A program made the translations under genes and the position numbers. 42,156 nt of DNA. It comes from Bacteroidales bacterium (lineage in GTDB: Bacteria; Bacteroidota; Bacteroidia; Bacteroidales; UBA7960). Below, piece by piece: positions 10,298 to 19,214 of this stretch. Below the pieces are notes generated by a model. That model was not told the DNA's origin, did no database searches, and saw only the letters and a list, made by a program, of their open reading frames with translations. How positions within the stretch are numbered: the stretch's first letter is position 1; every line of letters starts with the position of its first letter. The stretch is taken from NCBI GenBank assembly GCA_007129355.1, contig SKVR01000179.1, positions 1 through 42,156 on the forward strand. The letters are read 5' to 3'.

Positions 10298-11536
10298 TTA
10301 TTTATTTGCCCTGTAATGCAAAACATTAGCTTTGTAAGGATTAAGAATGTCATTAGCCGCTTTTTGAAGTTCGCCGGCATCAATGGCAAAATACTTTTCA
10401 GTCTGGTGGTTCAGAAGATCTGCATCTCCAAGAAGTTCGTAATATGCGAGATTCATTGCCTTTGAAAGTATACCTGCTTCAGCAAATGTATTGGAAGCTT
10501 CCAGTTTATTTTTTACCTTCTGAAGTTCCCTTTCTGAGACCGGATTGTTTTTCAAATTCTGCAATTCTTCCCAGATTGCTTTTTCTGCATTTTCAATGGA
10601 TTGATCCTTATGTAATTTTCCCATAACAGCCAGAAATCCATTATCAATGCTACCGGTAATCCAGGCATTGGCTTCGCTGAATATTTTCTTTTTCTTTACA
10701 AGGTTTTCCCTTAACCTGGCTGACGAACCTCCGGCAAGTATATCAGTAAGCAAATCAGTTGTATAAAAACTGTAGTCAAGTCTTTTTCCTGTGGGAAATG
10801 CCATGTAAATTTCATCGAAAGGAACATCGCGCTCAACCTTTAAACGACGGTCTGCATTCTGAACTGTTTCGGCAGGCAGGTTTCTTTTATATTTTGCTCC
10901 AGCTGGTATGTCTCCAAACCATTTTTTCACAAGATCAAATGCCAGATTAGGCTCAATATCGCCTGTTAAAACCATAACTGCATTATTGGGTCTGTAAAAC
11001 TGGTAGAAGAAGTCCTTTACCTGTTCCAGTGTGGCATTTTTCACATGGTCAATACTTTTTCCAATGGTGGGCCATTGGTAAGGATGAACCTTATAAACCA
11101 ATGAACGAAGCAATGCCCAAACATCACCGTAAGGCTGATTGAGATATGACTGCCGGTACTCCTCTGAAACCACATCTTTCTGAATATTCAGTTTTTCTTC
11201 CGAAAAGGCAAGTTCAAGCATTCTGTCCGACTCAAGCCACAAAGCTGTTTCAATATTTTGCTTTGGAATTGTAAGATAATAATTGGTAATATCATTAGTT
11301 GTAAAAGCATTGTTTTCGCCACCGGCCATTTGCAATGCATTGTCATATTCTGGTATATTGGCAGAACCTTCAAACATCAAGTGTTCAAATAAATGAGCAA
11401 AGCCGGTGTGCTCCGGATGTTCATCACGTGCACCCACATCATACAGGATATTAACCGCTACAAGGGGTGTGGTGCGGTCCTGGTGGACAATCAACTTAAG
11501 GCCGTTATCAAGTATGTATCTTTGAAAATCTATCAT
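10298..11536 (-). CDS. M16-family zinc peptidase, active partner
   Basis: A 412-residue zinc peptidase of the M16 (pitrilysin/MPP-like) family. The inverted zinc motif HLFEH is at residues 48-52 in HTGFAHLFEHLMFEGS, and the downstream glutamate lies in VVSEEY at about 129. The ATG at 11536 (MIDFQRYILDNGL) is chosen because M16 proteins begin right at this beta-strand; a longer frame to 11587 would overlap the upstream OstA-like gene and add an unrelated leader. It is followed closely by the HxxEH-lacking partner at 8994-10274. No signal peptide is visible, so a cytoplasmic oligopeptidase role is likely. Confidence 0.93.
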   Translation of the reverse strand: MIDFQRYILDNGLKLIVHQDRTTPLVAVNILYDVGARDEHPEHTGFAHLFEHLMFEGSANIPEYDNALQMAGGENNAFTTNDITNYYLTIPKQNIETALWLESDRMLELAFSEEKLNIQKDVVSEEYRQSYLNQPYGDVWALLRSLVYKVHPYQWPTIGKSIDHVKNATLEQVKDFFYQFYRPNNAVMVLTGDIEPNLAFDLVKKWFGDIPAGAKYKRNLPAETVQNADRRLKVERDVPFDEIYMAFPTGKRLDYSFYTTDLLTDILAGGSSARLRENLVKKKKIFSEANAWITGSIDNGFLAVMGKLHKDQSIENAEKAIWEELQNLKNNPVSERELQKVKNKLEASNTFAEAGILSKAMNLAYYELLGDADLLNHQTEKYFAIDAGELQKAANDILNPYKANVLHYRANK

Positions 11537-11576
11537 AGCTAATGTTAAAAACTGAGAACTTCTACCAAATCCGGGT

Positions 11577-13109
11577 TTACCAGACAAATATATCTTCTTT
11601 TTTCTGCGGCCGGCGATCAGTTATCCATCTGAAATGCTGCAGGAACCTCTCTTCTAATGGTATTTCTTCCGGTGGAAAAAGATTTGCGTCGGCATTGGTA
11701 AACAATACCAGGCGGCTTACCATGTTATCTTCGAGGTAGATACGCATATCTGATGATAGCGATTTATTGATTCCAATCAGATTTTCATCTTCGTCCCTAA
11801 CATAGTAAATTGCTTCACCGTTTCCGAAAACATCAATTCTTCGCAGTTCGTTTTCTTTGAAATATCCTACGATCCTTCTTCCTCTAACCTGATTAAATGC
11901 CGATGTATCTTCCATTGAAACAATAAATGCCGCATCAAAAAGATGTATGGATTCAATACGGTTATCATCCTCAGTTTTTATTTCCATCCTGCTGGCAGTT
12001 AACTGATGAGTATCCGACCAGATTACCGGATTATTATATAGGTATATGGTAGAATCGGAAAAGTTATAAACGATAGAATCACTCAACCCCTGCAAATCTT
12101 TTCTGAAAAATTTGGCTTTGTAATAGGCAAATAACGTGCGTCTGTCATTTTCTTCATCGTGTATGGAACGTAATGTATCGGCATGCAGAAACAATGAATC
12201 ATTTTGCGCAACTACCGTAAGTACAGCATTGCGTGTTACTTCCGAAAAGTATTCATGTTCAAAATGTTCGGCAAAATGACCGGTAACCAGAGTATTCTGA
12301 ACAGAATCCTTTAGTAATACATTGTTGGTTGCTTTACCATATCCCCTGTTTCGGTCGTAAAATAAACTGTCGCCCGACAAATACTGCTCTCCATTGGTGA
12401 AATATGCATCTCTGCTGAAACGTGCAATATCATTGCGGGTATCGTACCAACCGTTTTTGCAGAATATAGTGTTCTCATCGCTGACTATGGTTGTGGGCCC
12501 GAAAAAGTAAGCAACCTCCGTCAATGTATTATAACGTAGCGTATCAGAATTCATTACATACTGAGGGTTCACAAGTTCAACATTTCTTCTGAAGAAAAAG
12601 TTCTTATCATCGGCATTATAAAAACCCCATATACTGGTGAGTGTATTTTCGGCATCTACAATTTTTCCTCCATCAATATAATTGGCAGTATTGGTATCAA
12701 GGTTGTAATACAGATGCTCTGTGGTTAGAGTCATCTGGTTATCAATCATTTTTACATTCCCATGAAGTTCAGCGATACGCGTTTTACCACTATAGTATAG
12801 TTTATCCCCAAAGATTTCCACACTGTCACTCACCTGGATATAAACATTTCCGTATGCATTAAAACGGTTATCAACGGTAAACTGATAAGCACTGTCGCAG
12901 TACATAATTGCGTCTTCATGTTTGAATCTTACATCACCAATAAGCCGGCGTGCATCGGGAGCAATACTACGGTCGAAACGCATTTCATCAGCCCTGATAA
13001 GTTCTACCCGGGTCGGTTGCTGGGTTTCCTGGGAAAAAGAATCCGGTGCAATTACAACCTTCAGAATAATAAGTATAAGAAAAACAGTAAAATAAAAGGA
13101 AACTTTCAT
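11577..13109 (-). CDS. OstA-like (LptA/LptD N-domain) export protein
   Basis: A 510-residue secreted protein with repeated OstA/LptA-type beta-jellyroll segments. A signal peptide is near the start (FYFTVFLILIILKVVIA). The repeated pattern runs D.M.YCDSAY, then NVYIQVSD, GDKLYYSG, AELHGNV, LTTEHLYYN, and MNSDTLRYN further on. The family forms the periplasmic bridge carrying lipopolysaccharide to the outer membrane, and this long OstA-like version is typical of Bacteroidota. It starts at ATG 13109 and heads the long minus-strand run (40 bases before the M16 peptidase gene). It lacks the LptD barrel, so it is an LptA-like component. The family is secure; the exact transport step is inferred. 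Confidence 0.88.
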   Translation of the reverse strand: MKVSFYFTVFLILIILKVVIAPDSFSQETQQPTRVELIRADEMRFDRSIAPDARRLIGDVRFKHEDAIMYCDSAYQFTVDNRFNAYGNVYIQVSDSVEIFGDKLYYSGKTRIAELHGNVKMIDNQMTLTTEHLYYNLDTNTANYIDGGKIVDAENTLTSIWGFYNADDKNFFFRRNVELVNPQYVMNSDTLRYNTLTEVAYFFGPTTIVSDENTIFCKNGWYDTRNDIARFSRDAYFTNGEQYLSGDSLFYDRNRGYGKATNNVLLKDSVQNTLVTGHFAEHFEHEYFSEVTRNAVLTVVAQNDSLFLHADTLRSIHDEENDRRTLFAYYKAKFFRKDLQGLSDSIVYNFSDSTIYLYNNPVIWSDTHQLTASRMEIKTEDDNRIESIHLFDAAFIVSMEDTSAFNQVRGRRIVGYFKENELRRIDVFGNGEAIYYVRDEDENLIGINKSLSSDMRIYLEDNMVSRLVLFTNADANLFPPEEIPLEERFLQHFRWITDRRPQKKEDIFVW

Positions 13110-13289
13110 TTATATAACATTCAACATTCTTTGCTTACATAAAACAACACAGGGCTTTTAATATTGTTAAGCCTGAAAAGTTTATGCCAGATTAATCAAA
13201 TTTCACGTATAAAGGTAAAAAGAATATTTTCTACCCGTTAGAAATTGTTAAAACGGACTTCTTAAGGGATTTCCAAAAAAAAATAATCA

Positions 13290-15011
13290 TCAGTAAGACT
13301 TTTCATCCGGATGTTCACTTCGGAAATCTTTCCAATAATCAACAATGGTTTGCTTGATTTCTTTGTGAAGTAACAATATTCCCACAAGGTTAGGTACGGC
13401 CATAAATGCTATTGTAATATAAGAAACCGCCCAAATGATGGTTGTATCGGTAAATGCTGCCAAAAAGAATGCAAATACGTAAAGGATTCTGTAGTGCAAT
13501 ACATATTTCACTCCAAAAAGATATGTAACAGAGCGGTCACCGTAATAAGACCAGGAGATGGCTGTGGAAAAAGCAAATAACAGCAAACCTATGGCAACAA
13601 TATATTGTCCAAAGTTACCCAGGAAACTTCGGGTAAATGCTTCTGCTGTGAGTGATGCACTGTGAATTAGCGATTCTCCGGAAAAAGAAACCGGGGTGCC
13701 GGTATCCAGCACTCTTCCATTTACAATTTCTACTTCACCCGAAAATGGCTCACCCTGGTGTGTTACCAATACATTCTCTGCCACTGACCTTGCATGAAGG
13801 ATGGTGATTTCGTCATTAATTTTCTGGTTAATTCTTCCATTTACTACATCCAGACTTCCTGAATATCTTGACAGGTCAAGTGAACCATCATAAAACCTGA
13901 ATAGTTTCTTTAGGTCTTCAGGGTCCTCTGAATCAAAATATTCTGCCAATATAATCTGGTCAGCCCTTTGGAAATCATTCTGTACTTTTTCCTTCCAAAC
14001 GCCTGATGATAAAAGCACAAGACCAGTAATCGTGCAAATGACTATGGTATCAATAAAAGGCTCAAGTAATGCAACCACACCTTCTGATACGGGTTCATGC
14101 GCCCGGGCAGCTGAATGTGCAATAGGTGCTGAGCCCTGACCAGCCTCATTGGAAAACAAGCCCCGGTTTACACCACGGTTAAATGCATAAATAATAGAAG
14201 CTCCCAGAAATCCACCCGTTGCTGCAGTGCCTGTGAAAACATCAGAAAAAATTGATACAATAGAAGGAATAATACTTTCATAATTGTATGTAAGCACGGC
14301 AAGAGCACCCAGAATATAAATTAACGCCATTGAAGGCACAAGCCTTGAAGTTACCTGTGCAATTCTCTTTATACCTCCAAGAATAACAAAAGCCAGTAAA
14401 ACCGCAAGCACTCCTCCAACAACAATATGGGGTATGCCAAAAGTAGAATACATGGCACCAGCAATACTATTTATCTGGGGCATATTTCCGGTACCCAAAG
14501 AAGAAAGAATTGTGGCTACAGCGAAAAATGCTCCCAGCCATTTTCCTGTATTTATAACTTTTTTATTGGGCAGGGTAATGTTCAAACGCTTTTTCATGTA
14601 ATACATAGGTCCTCCGGCAATTCTGCCTTCGCTATCTTTCTCCCTGTATTTATGAGAAATAGTGACCTCCACAAACTTGGTAGTCATACCTAACATACCT
14701 GTAATAAGCATCCAAAAAAGAGCAGCAGGACCTCCCAGGTGAATAGCCAAAGCAACTCCGGCAATATTACCAGTACCTACCGTGCCTGACAATGCTGTTG
14801 TTAAAGCCTGAAAATGAGATGTATCCCCAATGTCTCCAACACGGTCATAGCGGCCTGTAACCACCCTTATAGAATGCCTGAAGTAACGGATTTGCGGAAA
14901 GCCAAGATAGAGAGTAAAAAACAATCCTGTAAACAACAGGAGGTAAACAAACCAGGGGCCTCCTCCTATATAACCGTCCAAAATAATTAAATAATCATGT
15001 ACCTTTTCCAT
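13290..15011 (-). CDS. AGCS-family sodium:amino acid symporter with hydrophilic insert
   Basis: A 573-residue member of the alanine-or-glycine:cation symporter family (inner membrane, Na+-driven uptake). Family motifs include TALSGTVGTGNIAGVA, GGPMYYM, NRGVNRGLFSNEAGQGSAPIAHSAA, and FAFSTAISWSYYGDR near the C-terminus. Typical members have about 450-480 residues. The excess is a polar stretch at residues about 346-448, between two membrane helices, with two similar NGRI/NGRV segments. The ATG at 15011 (MEKVHDY) is preferred to a TTG two codons earlier. It follows the SNF-type gene by 84 bases and may be co-transcribed. Substrate is not deducible beyond small neutral amino acids. Confidence 0.92.
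   Translation of the reverse strand: MEKVHDYLIILDGYIGGGPWFVYLLLFTGLFFTLYLGFPQIRYFRHSIRVVTGRYDRVGDIGDTSHFQALTTALSGTVGTGNIAGVALAIHLGGPAALFWMLITGMLGMTTKFVEVTISHKYREKDSEGRIAGGPMYYMKKRLNITLPNKKVINTGKWLGAFFAVATILSSLGTGNMPQINSIAGAMYSTFGIPHIVVGGVLAVLLAFVILGGIKRIAQVTSRLVPSMALIYILGALAVLTYNYESIIPSIVSIFSDVFTGTAATGGFLGASIIYAFNRGVNRGLFSNEAGQGSAPIAHSAARAHEPVSEGVVALLEPFIDTIVICTITGLVLLSSGVWKEKVQNDFQRADQIILAEYFDSEDPEDLKKLFRFYDGSLDLSRYSGSLDVVNGRINQKINDEITILHARSVAENVLVTHQGEPFSGEVEIVNGRVLDTGTPVSFSGESLIHSASLTAEAFTRSFLGNFGQYIVAIGLLLFAFSTAISWSYYGDRSVTYLFGVKYVLHYRILYVFAFFLAAFTDTTIIWAVSYITIAFMAVPNLVGILLLHKEIKQTIVDYWKDFRSEHPDEKSY
13668..13976 (-). other. Extra hydrophilic domain inside the AGCS transporter
   Basis: This encodes residues about 346-448, which are polar and lack membrane segments. 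They include SLDVVNGRINQKI and EVEIVNGRVLDTG, which may be two copies of one small unit. The family's conserved helices resume on either side (SSGVWKEKVQ before, LGNFGQYIVAIGLLLFAF after). Confidence 0.6.
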
Positions 15012-15095
15012 AAACAATACTTATTATGTATAATTATTGATTTTCAAATTGTTAAGTTTAAGCCAGTATGACTTTTTATTTGCAAGCTCTATTAA

Positions 15096-16460
15096 TTAGT
15101 TAAGAATTCCTATTGCATTAAGAAATATAATTGCGATGGCCACAGGGGCTATAAATTTTATCAAAAAGCGAAATACGCCAAATACCTGAAGCTTAAGTGC
15201 ACCCTGATTCGACATTTCATCTTTTACATCGGCATGACTCATATACCAACCTACAAAAATTACAATGAGCAACCCTCCAACCGGCAGCAAAACATTTGAA
15301 GCGGTAAAATCGAGCATGTCAAAAATATTTCGGCCCCCAATAGTAACATTTTCGAATGCCCCCCATGACAATGTGCAAAACACCCCTACAAAAGCAGCTG
15401 CAAAAGCAGTTATTAGTGTGGCATATCTGCGTAAGATATTAAACTCTTCAACCAGAAATGCTACAACAACTTCCATAATAGAAATGGAAGATGTAAGAGC
15501 AGCAATAGACAGCAGGATGAAAAATGCAATACTTATAAAATATCCGCCGGGGATTTGCAAAAACACATTAGGCAATACCATAAAAATAAGACCGGCCCCA
15601 CCTTGCTCAGGTTGCATTCCCAGTGAAAACATTGCCGGGAAAATAGCAATCCCCGCAAGGATGGCAATTACAACATCAGCAATTGACACTTCAAAAGCCG
15701 TATTGGAAAGATTGGTTCTTGATGGGAAATAAGACGAATAGGTGATAAGTGCACCCATACCAATACTCAGTGAAAAAAAAGCCTGACCCAAAGCACCCAA
15801 AATAACAGTAGAATCCAATTTGGTAAAGTCAGGTTTAAATAAAAATACCAAACCTTCAAAAGAACCAGGCAGAGTAACCGAACGTACTGATAAAGCTACC
15901 AGCAGTAGCAAAAGAAATGGCATAAGAATTTTGGAGTATTTCTCAATACCCTTTTTTACACCGGAGAGAATTATTACCGCAGTAAGAATAATAAATATCA
16001 TTTGCCAGAATACAGGCAGGAAGGTTGAAATCTGAAATTTCTCGAACATCAAAGTAAGTTCGGCAGTATCTCGCCCCTGAAAACCATTGATAACGGATAT
16101 ATATAAATAATGAAGAGTCCACCCTGCAATGGTACTGTAAAATGCAAGGATAACAAATGCTGCAACAATTCCCATTACACCAATAATGGGCCACAAAGTG
16201 CCAGGTGCAATTTCCTTAAATGCTCCGAAAGTATTGCGCTTTGCTTTTCGCCCGATAACAAACTCCGACAACATTACCGGAATTCCCAGTAAAAGAACAA
16301 ATCCCAGGTAAACAAGAAGAAAGGCTCCGCCTCCGTTTTCTCCGACAACATATGGAAACCGCCATATATTTCCCAGACCAATTGCTGAGCCGGCTGCAGC
16401 GGCAATAATTCCAAATTTACTGGTAAAGCCGTCGCGTTTACCACTTTCCTTTAAAGACAT
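15096..16460 (-). CDS. SNF-family sodium-dependent transporter
   Basis: A 454-residue neurotransmitter:sodium symporter (LeuT-like) of the inner membrane, importing amino acids or related amines with sodium. The signature GSAIGLGNIWRFPYVVGENGGGAF in helix 1 is intact, and about 11-12 hydrophobic helices follow. The frame is open to 16574, but the ATG at 16460 (MSLKESGKRDGFTSKFG) is correct because bacterial SNF proteins begin with this short basic region; a -7 promoter element at 16513-16520 also excludes the longer form. The adjacent AGCS transporter, 84 bases downstream on the same strand, suggests a sodium-coupled amino-acid uptake pair. Confidence 0.93.
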   Translation of the reverse strand: MSLKESGKRDGFTSKFGIIAAAAGSAIGLGNIWRFPYVVGENGGGAFLLVYLGFVLLLGIPVMLSEFVIGRKAKRNTFGAFKEIAPGTLWPIIGVMGIVAAFVILAFYSTIAGWTLHYLYISVINGFQGRDTAELTLMFEKFQISTFLPVFWQMIFIILTAVIILSGVKKGIEKYSKILMPFLLLLLVALSVRSVTLPGSFEGLVFLFKPDFTKLDSTVILGALGQAFFSLSIGMGALITYSSYFPSRTNLSNTAFEVSIADVVIAILAGIAIFPAMFSLGMQPEQGGAGLIFMVLPNVFLQIPGGYFISIAFFILLSIAALTSSISIMEVVVAFLVEEFNILRRYATLITAFAAAFVGVFCTLSWGAFENVTIGGRNIFDMLDFTASNVLLPVGGLLIVIFVGWYMSHADVKDEMSNQGALKLQVFGVFRFLIKFIAPVAIAIIFLNAIGILN

Positions 16461-16512
16461 ATAATTGGTGCTTTGGTTTATGCAACTATTTTGATAGATT
16501 TTTACAAAAGCC

Positions 16513-16520
16513 CAAAAATA
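16513..16520 (-). promoter_or_regulatory. Promoter -7 element for the SNF transporter
   Basis: TATTTTTG on the minus strand, 53 bases before the ATG. CTTG at 16539-16542 lies 18 bases upstream as a possible -33 box. Confidence 0.45.
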
Positions 16521-16612
16521 TAAAAATATACCCAAAGGCAAGGGGTTTGTGAAAAAAAAGAAAAGAGAGTTCAAATGAGAAGGAAAAGAATATGCCGGAC
16601 ATTAATAATTGG

Positions 16613-17941
16613 CTACCTGAAATAGTTCTCAATAATTCCGTTATTGGTAATTACCAATTCCCCTTCCGGTATTTCCCTGCGCCAGAAAAGAAAACCTGTT
16701 TTCAGGGAGGGTTCAGCAATTACACCCTGCCAGTTAGTATCGCTATACAATGCATTGGTTATTCTGCCACCATCAACTATCAGTCTGGCACCTGGTTCAA
16801 TTATCAGTGATGCTTCAGGAACCATTTTCAGGGTTCCGGTAAGATGTAGGTTGCTGCCGGTTTTTACAACTATATCCTGATAAAATTTAATATCTGCTGC
16901 CCAGGTCTGGTCTAAATCCACCTCATAGGGAACAGAACTGTATCCCCAGGCATATTTTCTTACACTTTTAAGGGCCAGGGCCCTGTTCATTCTTCCCATT
17001 TGCAGGGGGGTAATATTTCCGGCTCCACGGTTGCCACCCATTAAGTTATTGGTACAGGTAGTTTCAGGGTCCTCGATGGCACAGCCCCATGATCCTTCAT
17101 GAAAACAAATATCACAACCCGGTCTTGGATTATTGCACCATTCCTGTTTTTCAAATCCAAAAAGATCAAATAGAAAATCGGGATGTGATGTCTGGCAAAA
17201 CTCCGAATTGTAAGGATGCCTGAGCTCCAGATTATGTCCTAATTCATGCGCCACATGAAGCATAAGTGCCCACCATTGAACACTCTCCAGATCATCTCTA
17301 TCATGTTTCACGAAACTTACAACATATGAATCAGATCCTGAACTTCCTGATGATGGATAATTGGCATAACCTGATGCACCGCGGCAGGTTCCCTTTGTAA
17401 AATGTATGTTCAGAAATTTTCGTTTTTCAGGCGAAATGGCAAAAACGGCTTCATTCAGCCGGTTGCCCTCAAAACAACCAACCTCATAAAGATCAGTATT
17501 CTGGTAAAATCCCACATCCTTAAGCTCAAACCTGATATGGCTGTCTCTCAGGTATTCAATTCCTTTTACAGGATGAGTGGGTGGTGGCGTACTTCTGAAA
17601 TGCATATTCAGGCGTTCTGTCAATTCAAGTAAATGATCATATAATGCTTCACTCTCCGTAAAATTGCCTGTACCATCATCCTTCTGCCATATATTAATGG
17701 CAATGTAAATGGTTTTAACAGTTTGATTAAGGGGCTCGCCCGGGATATAATTTTTCTGGTGAGAAAAAAATAAACGGGCATTTTCGAAGGGACCGTAAGT
17801 TTTTTGCGGTTTAATCTTTATTGACTCAAATTGAGAAAAAGCACTAAAATGAAAAAGAAAAATTATCAGACCAGATACAAAAACTATAATTAATTTCTTT
17901 GATTTTGAATTTATTCGGGCACCCACCGGAGATGATTTCAT
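16613..17941 (-). CDS. Secreted metzincin-like zinc metalloprotease
   Basis: A 442-residue exported protein. The signal peptide is a basic start followed by LIIVFVSGLIIFLFHFSAFSQ. The zinc motif HELGHNLELRH is at residues 232-242, the metzincin HExxHxxxxxH spacing but with Glu where most families have Gly. NNLMGGN at 298-304 fits a Met-turn. Between them is a cysteine-rich loop (EWCNNPRPGCDICFHEGSWGC). After about residue 355 comes a beta-helix-like stretch (GSNLHLTGTLKMVPEASLII, EPGARLIVDGGRITN). The protein ends at NNGIIENYFR, where related beta-helix regions usually continue, so the C-terminus may be shortened. It most resembles pappalysin/M43-type proteases. Substrate unknown. Confidence 0.78.
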   Translation of the reverse strand: MKSSPVGARINSKSKKLIIVFVSGLIIFLFHFSAFSQFESIKIKPQKTYGPFENARLFFSHQKNYIPGEPLNQTVKTIYIAINIWQKDDGTGNFTESEALYDHLLELTERLNMHFRSTPPPTHPVKGIEYLRDSHIRFELKDVGFYQNTDLYEVGCFEGNRLNEAVFAISPEKRKFLNIHFTKGTCRGASGYANYPSSGSSGSDSYVVSFVKHDRDDLESVQWWALMLHVAHELGHNLELRHPYNSEFCQTSHPDFLFDLFGFEKQEWCNNPRPGCDICFHEGSWGCAIEDPETTCTNNLMGGNRGAGNITPLQMGRMNRALALKSVRKYAWGYSSVPYEVDLDQTWAADIKFYQDIVVKTGSNLHLTGTLKMVPEASLIIEPGARLIVDGGRITNALYSDTNWQGVIAEPSLKTGFLFWRREIPEGELVITNNGIIENYFR

Positions 17942-17973
17942 GTTTTAATAATAGAATACTATTTTGTAAAGTT

Positions 17974-17981
17974 CAAAAATA
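17974..17981 (-). promoter_or_regulatory. Possible promoter -7 element for the metzincin gene
   Basis: TATTTTTG on the minus strand, 33 bases before the ATG. A TTTTTTG run lies upstream but with spacing shorter than usual (13 bases). Confidence 0.35.
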
Positions 17982-18109
17982 TTAGCGAGAATGTCAAAAA
18001 ACTATTTTTTAAAACTCAAAAACATAGCCAAATAATTGCATATTTTATTTTTTTGTGCTAAATTAACACTGGTTAATCAATAATACACTGGCATAAAACA
18101 AGGATAACA

Positions 18110-19066
18110 ATGAGCTGGAAAGATTATTTTTATTTTACAAAAACGGAGAGAAATGGGATTGTTGTGCTGGTGATTTTAATTATTATAATAATTCTGTTAC
18201 CCCTTTTTTACCCCTTGCTTTTTCCGGCAAGAGTTTACGATTTTAGCGAGTTTGACAGGAAAGTTGACCGTTATGAACAGATGCTTGCAGAATACCGCGA
18301 AGCCAGAATAGCTATTGATGCAAGCTATGAGAGAGAAGCCAGCAGCAGAATTTCGCTTACTCTAAATCTTTTCCCATTTGACCCCAATAACCTTACCAGG
18401 GAAGAATTTCTGGAGATAGGAATACCCGAAAGGGTAGCCGGCAATATTGTTAACTACAGAAATGCTGGGGGTAGCTTCAGATTCAGGGAGGACCTGAAAC
18501 GAATCTACAGCATCAACGACGACTTATATTACAAGCTGGAAAATTATATAGAGCTGCCCTCTCGAGAAGAACAAGCAACCATCAGGAGTGAAGAACGACA
18601 GGCACGTCAATTTGCATCTGATACCACAAGAAGAGCTACCTTTCAGCCTGTCTGGGCAGATGTAATCATTGATATCAACCGGTCTGACAGCACTGAGTGG
18701 CAGAAAATAAGGGGAATCGGACCTGTATTTAGCAGAAGAATTACATCATACCGCGATTTGTTGGGCGGTTTTTATTCCACATCACAATTGATGGAAGTAT
18801 TCGGGATGGATTCAACACGTTTTGAACAGATACAACCACACATACATTTAGGTGACAGCCTGGAGCTAAAACGGATAAATATAAACTCATCCGATTTTGC
18901 AACTCTCATTCGCCATCCGTACCTTGATCGCAATCATGTAAATTCCATTTTACGCATGCGAGACAGGCACGGAAATTATAATTCAACTGATGAGATCCTT
19001 CGCTCAGAGTTGATAGATGAAGTACTTTATCAGAAAATAGCACCTTATCTAATGGTTTCCGATTGA
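18110..19066 (+). CDS. Membrane-anchored triple helix-hairpin-helix protein
   Basis: A 318-residue protein with one strongly hydrophobic membrane helix at residues about 17-38 after a short cytoplasmic start (MSWKDYFYFTKTERNG). A soluble part follows with three helix-hairpin-helix units related to ComEA: about 86-148 (FDPNNLTREEFLEIGIP, then IVNYRNAGGSFRF), about 186-246 (IDINRSDSTEWQKIRGIGP, RITSYRDLLGGF) and about 255-316 (ININSSDFATLIRHPYL, ILRMRDRHGNY). HhH units usually bind DNA backbones non-specifically, and the orientation predicts a periplasmic DNA-binding protein. It is a monocistronic gene between a divergent protease gene and sodA. A role in DNA uptake or another envelope process is inference. 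Confidence 0.82.
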   Translation: MSWKDYFYFTKTERNGIVVLVILIIIIILLPLFYPLLFPARVYDFSEFDRKVDRYEQMLAEYREARIAIDASYEREASSRISLTLNLFPFDPNNLTREEFLEIGIPERVAGNIVNYRNAGGSFRFREDLKRIYSINDDLYYKLENYIELPSREEQATIRSEERQARQFASDTTRRATFQPVWADVIIDINRSDSTEWQKIRGIGPVFSRRITSYRDLLGGFYSTSQLMEVFGMDSTRFEQIQPHIHLGDSLELKRININSSDFATLIRHPYLDRNHVNSILRMRDRHGNYNSTDEILRSELIDEVLYQKIAPYLMVSD

Positions 19067-19214
19067 ATATTTTTATCTGTTCACTTTTTACAGTTAAACA
19101 AAATCAAAATTAGGTTGTTATTTAGACGCAGACTAAATTAAAATTAGCTTGTCAATGACTTTGAAAAGCCAATAAAGTAAAAAACAGAGAATAAAAACCA
19201 AACAAGAGATTAAA

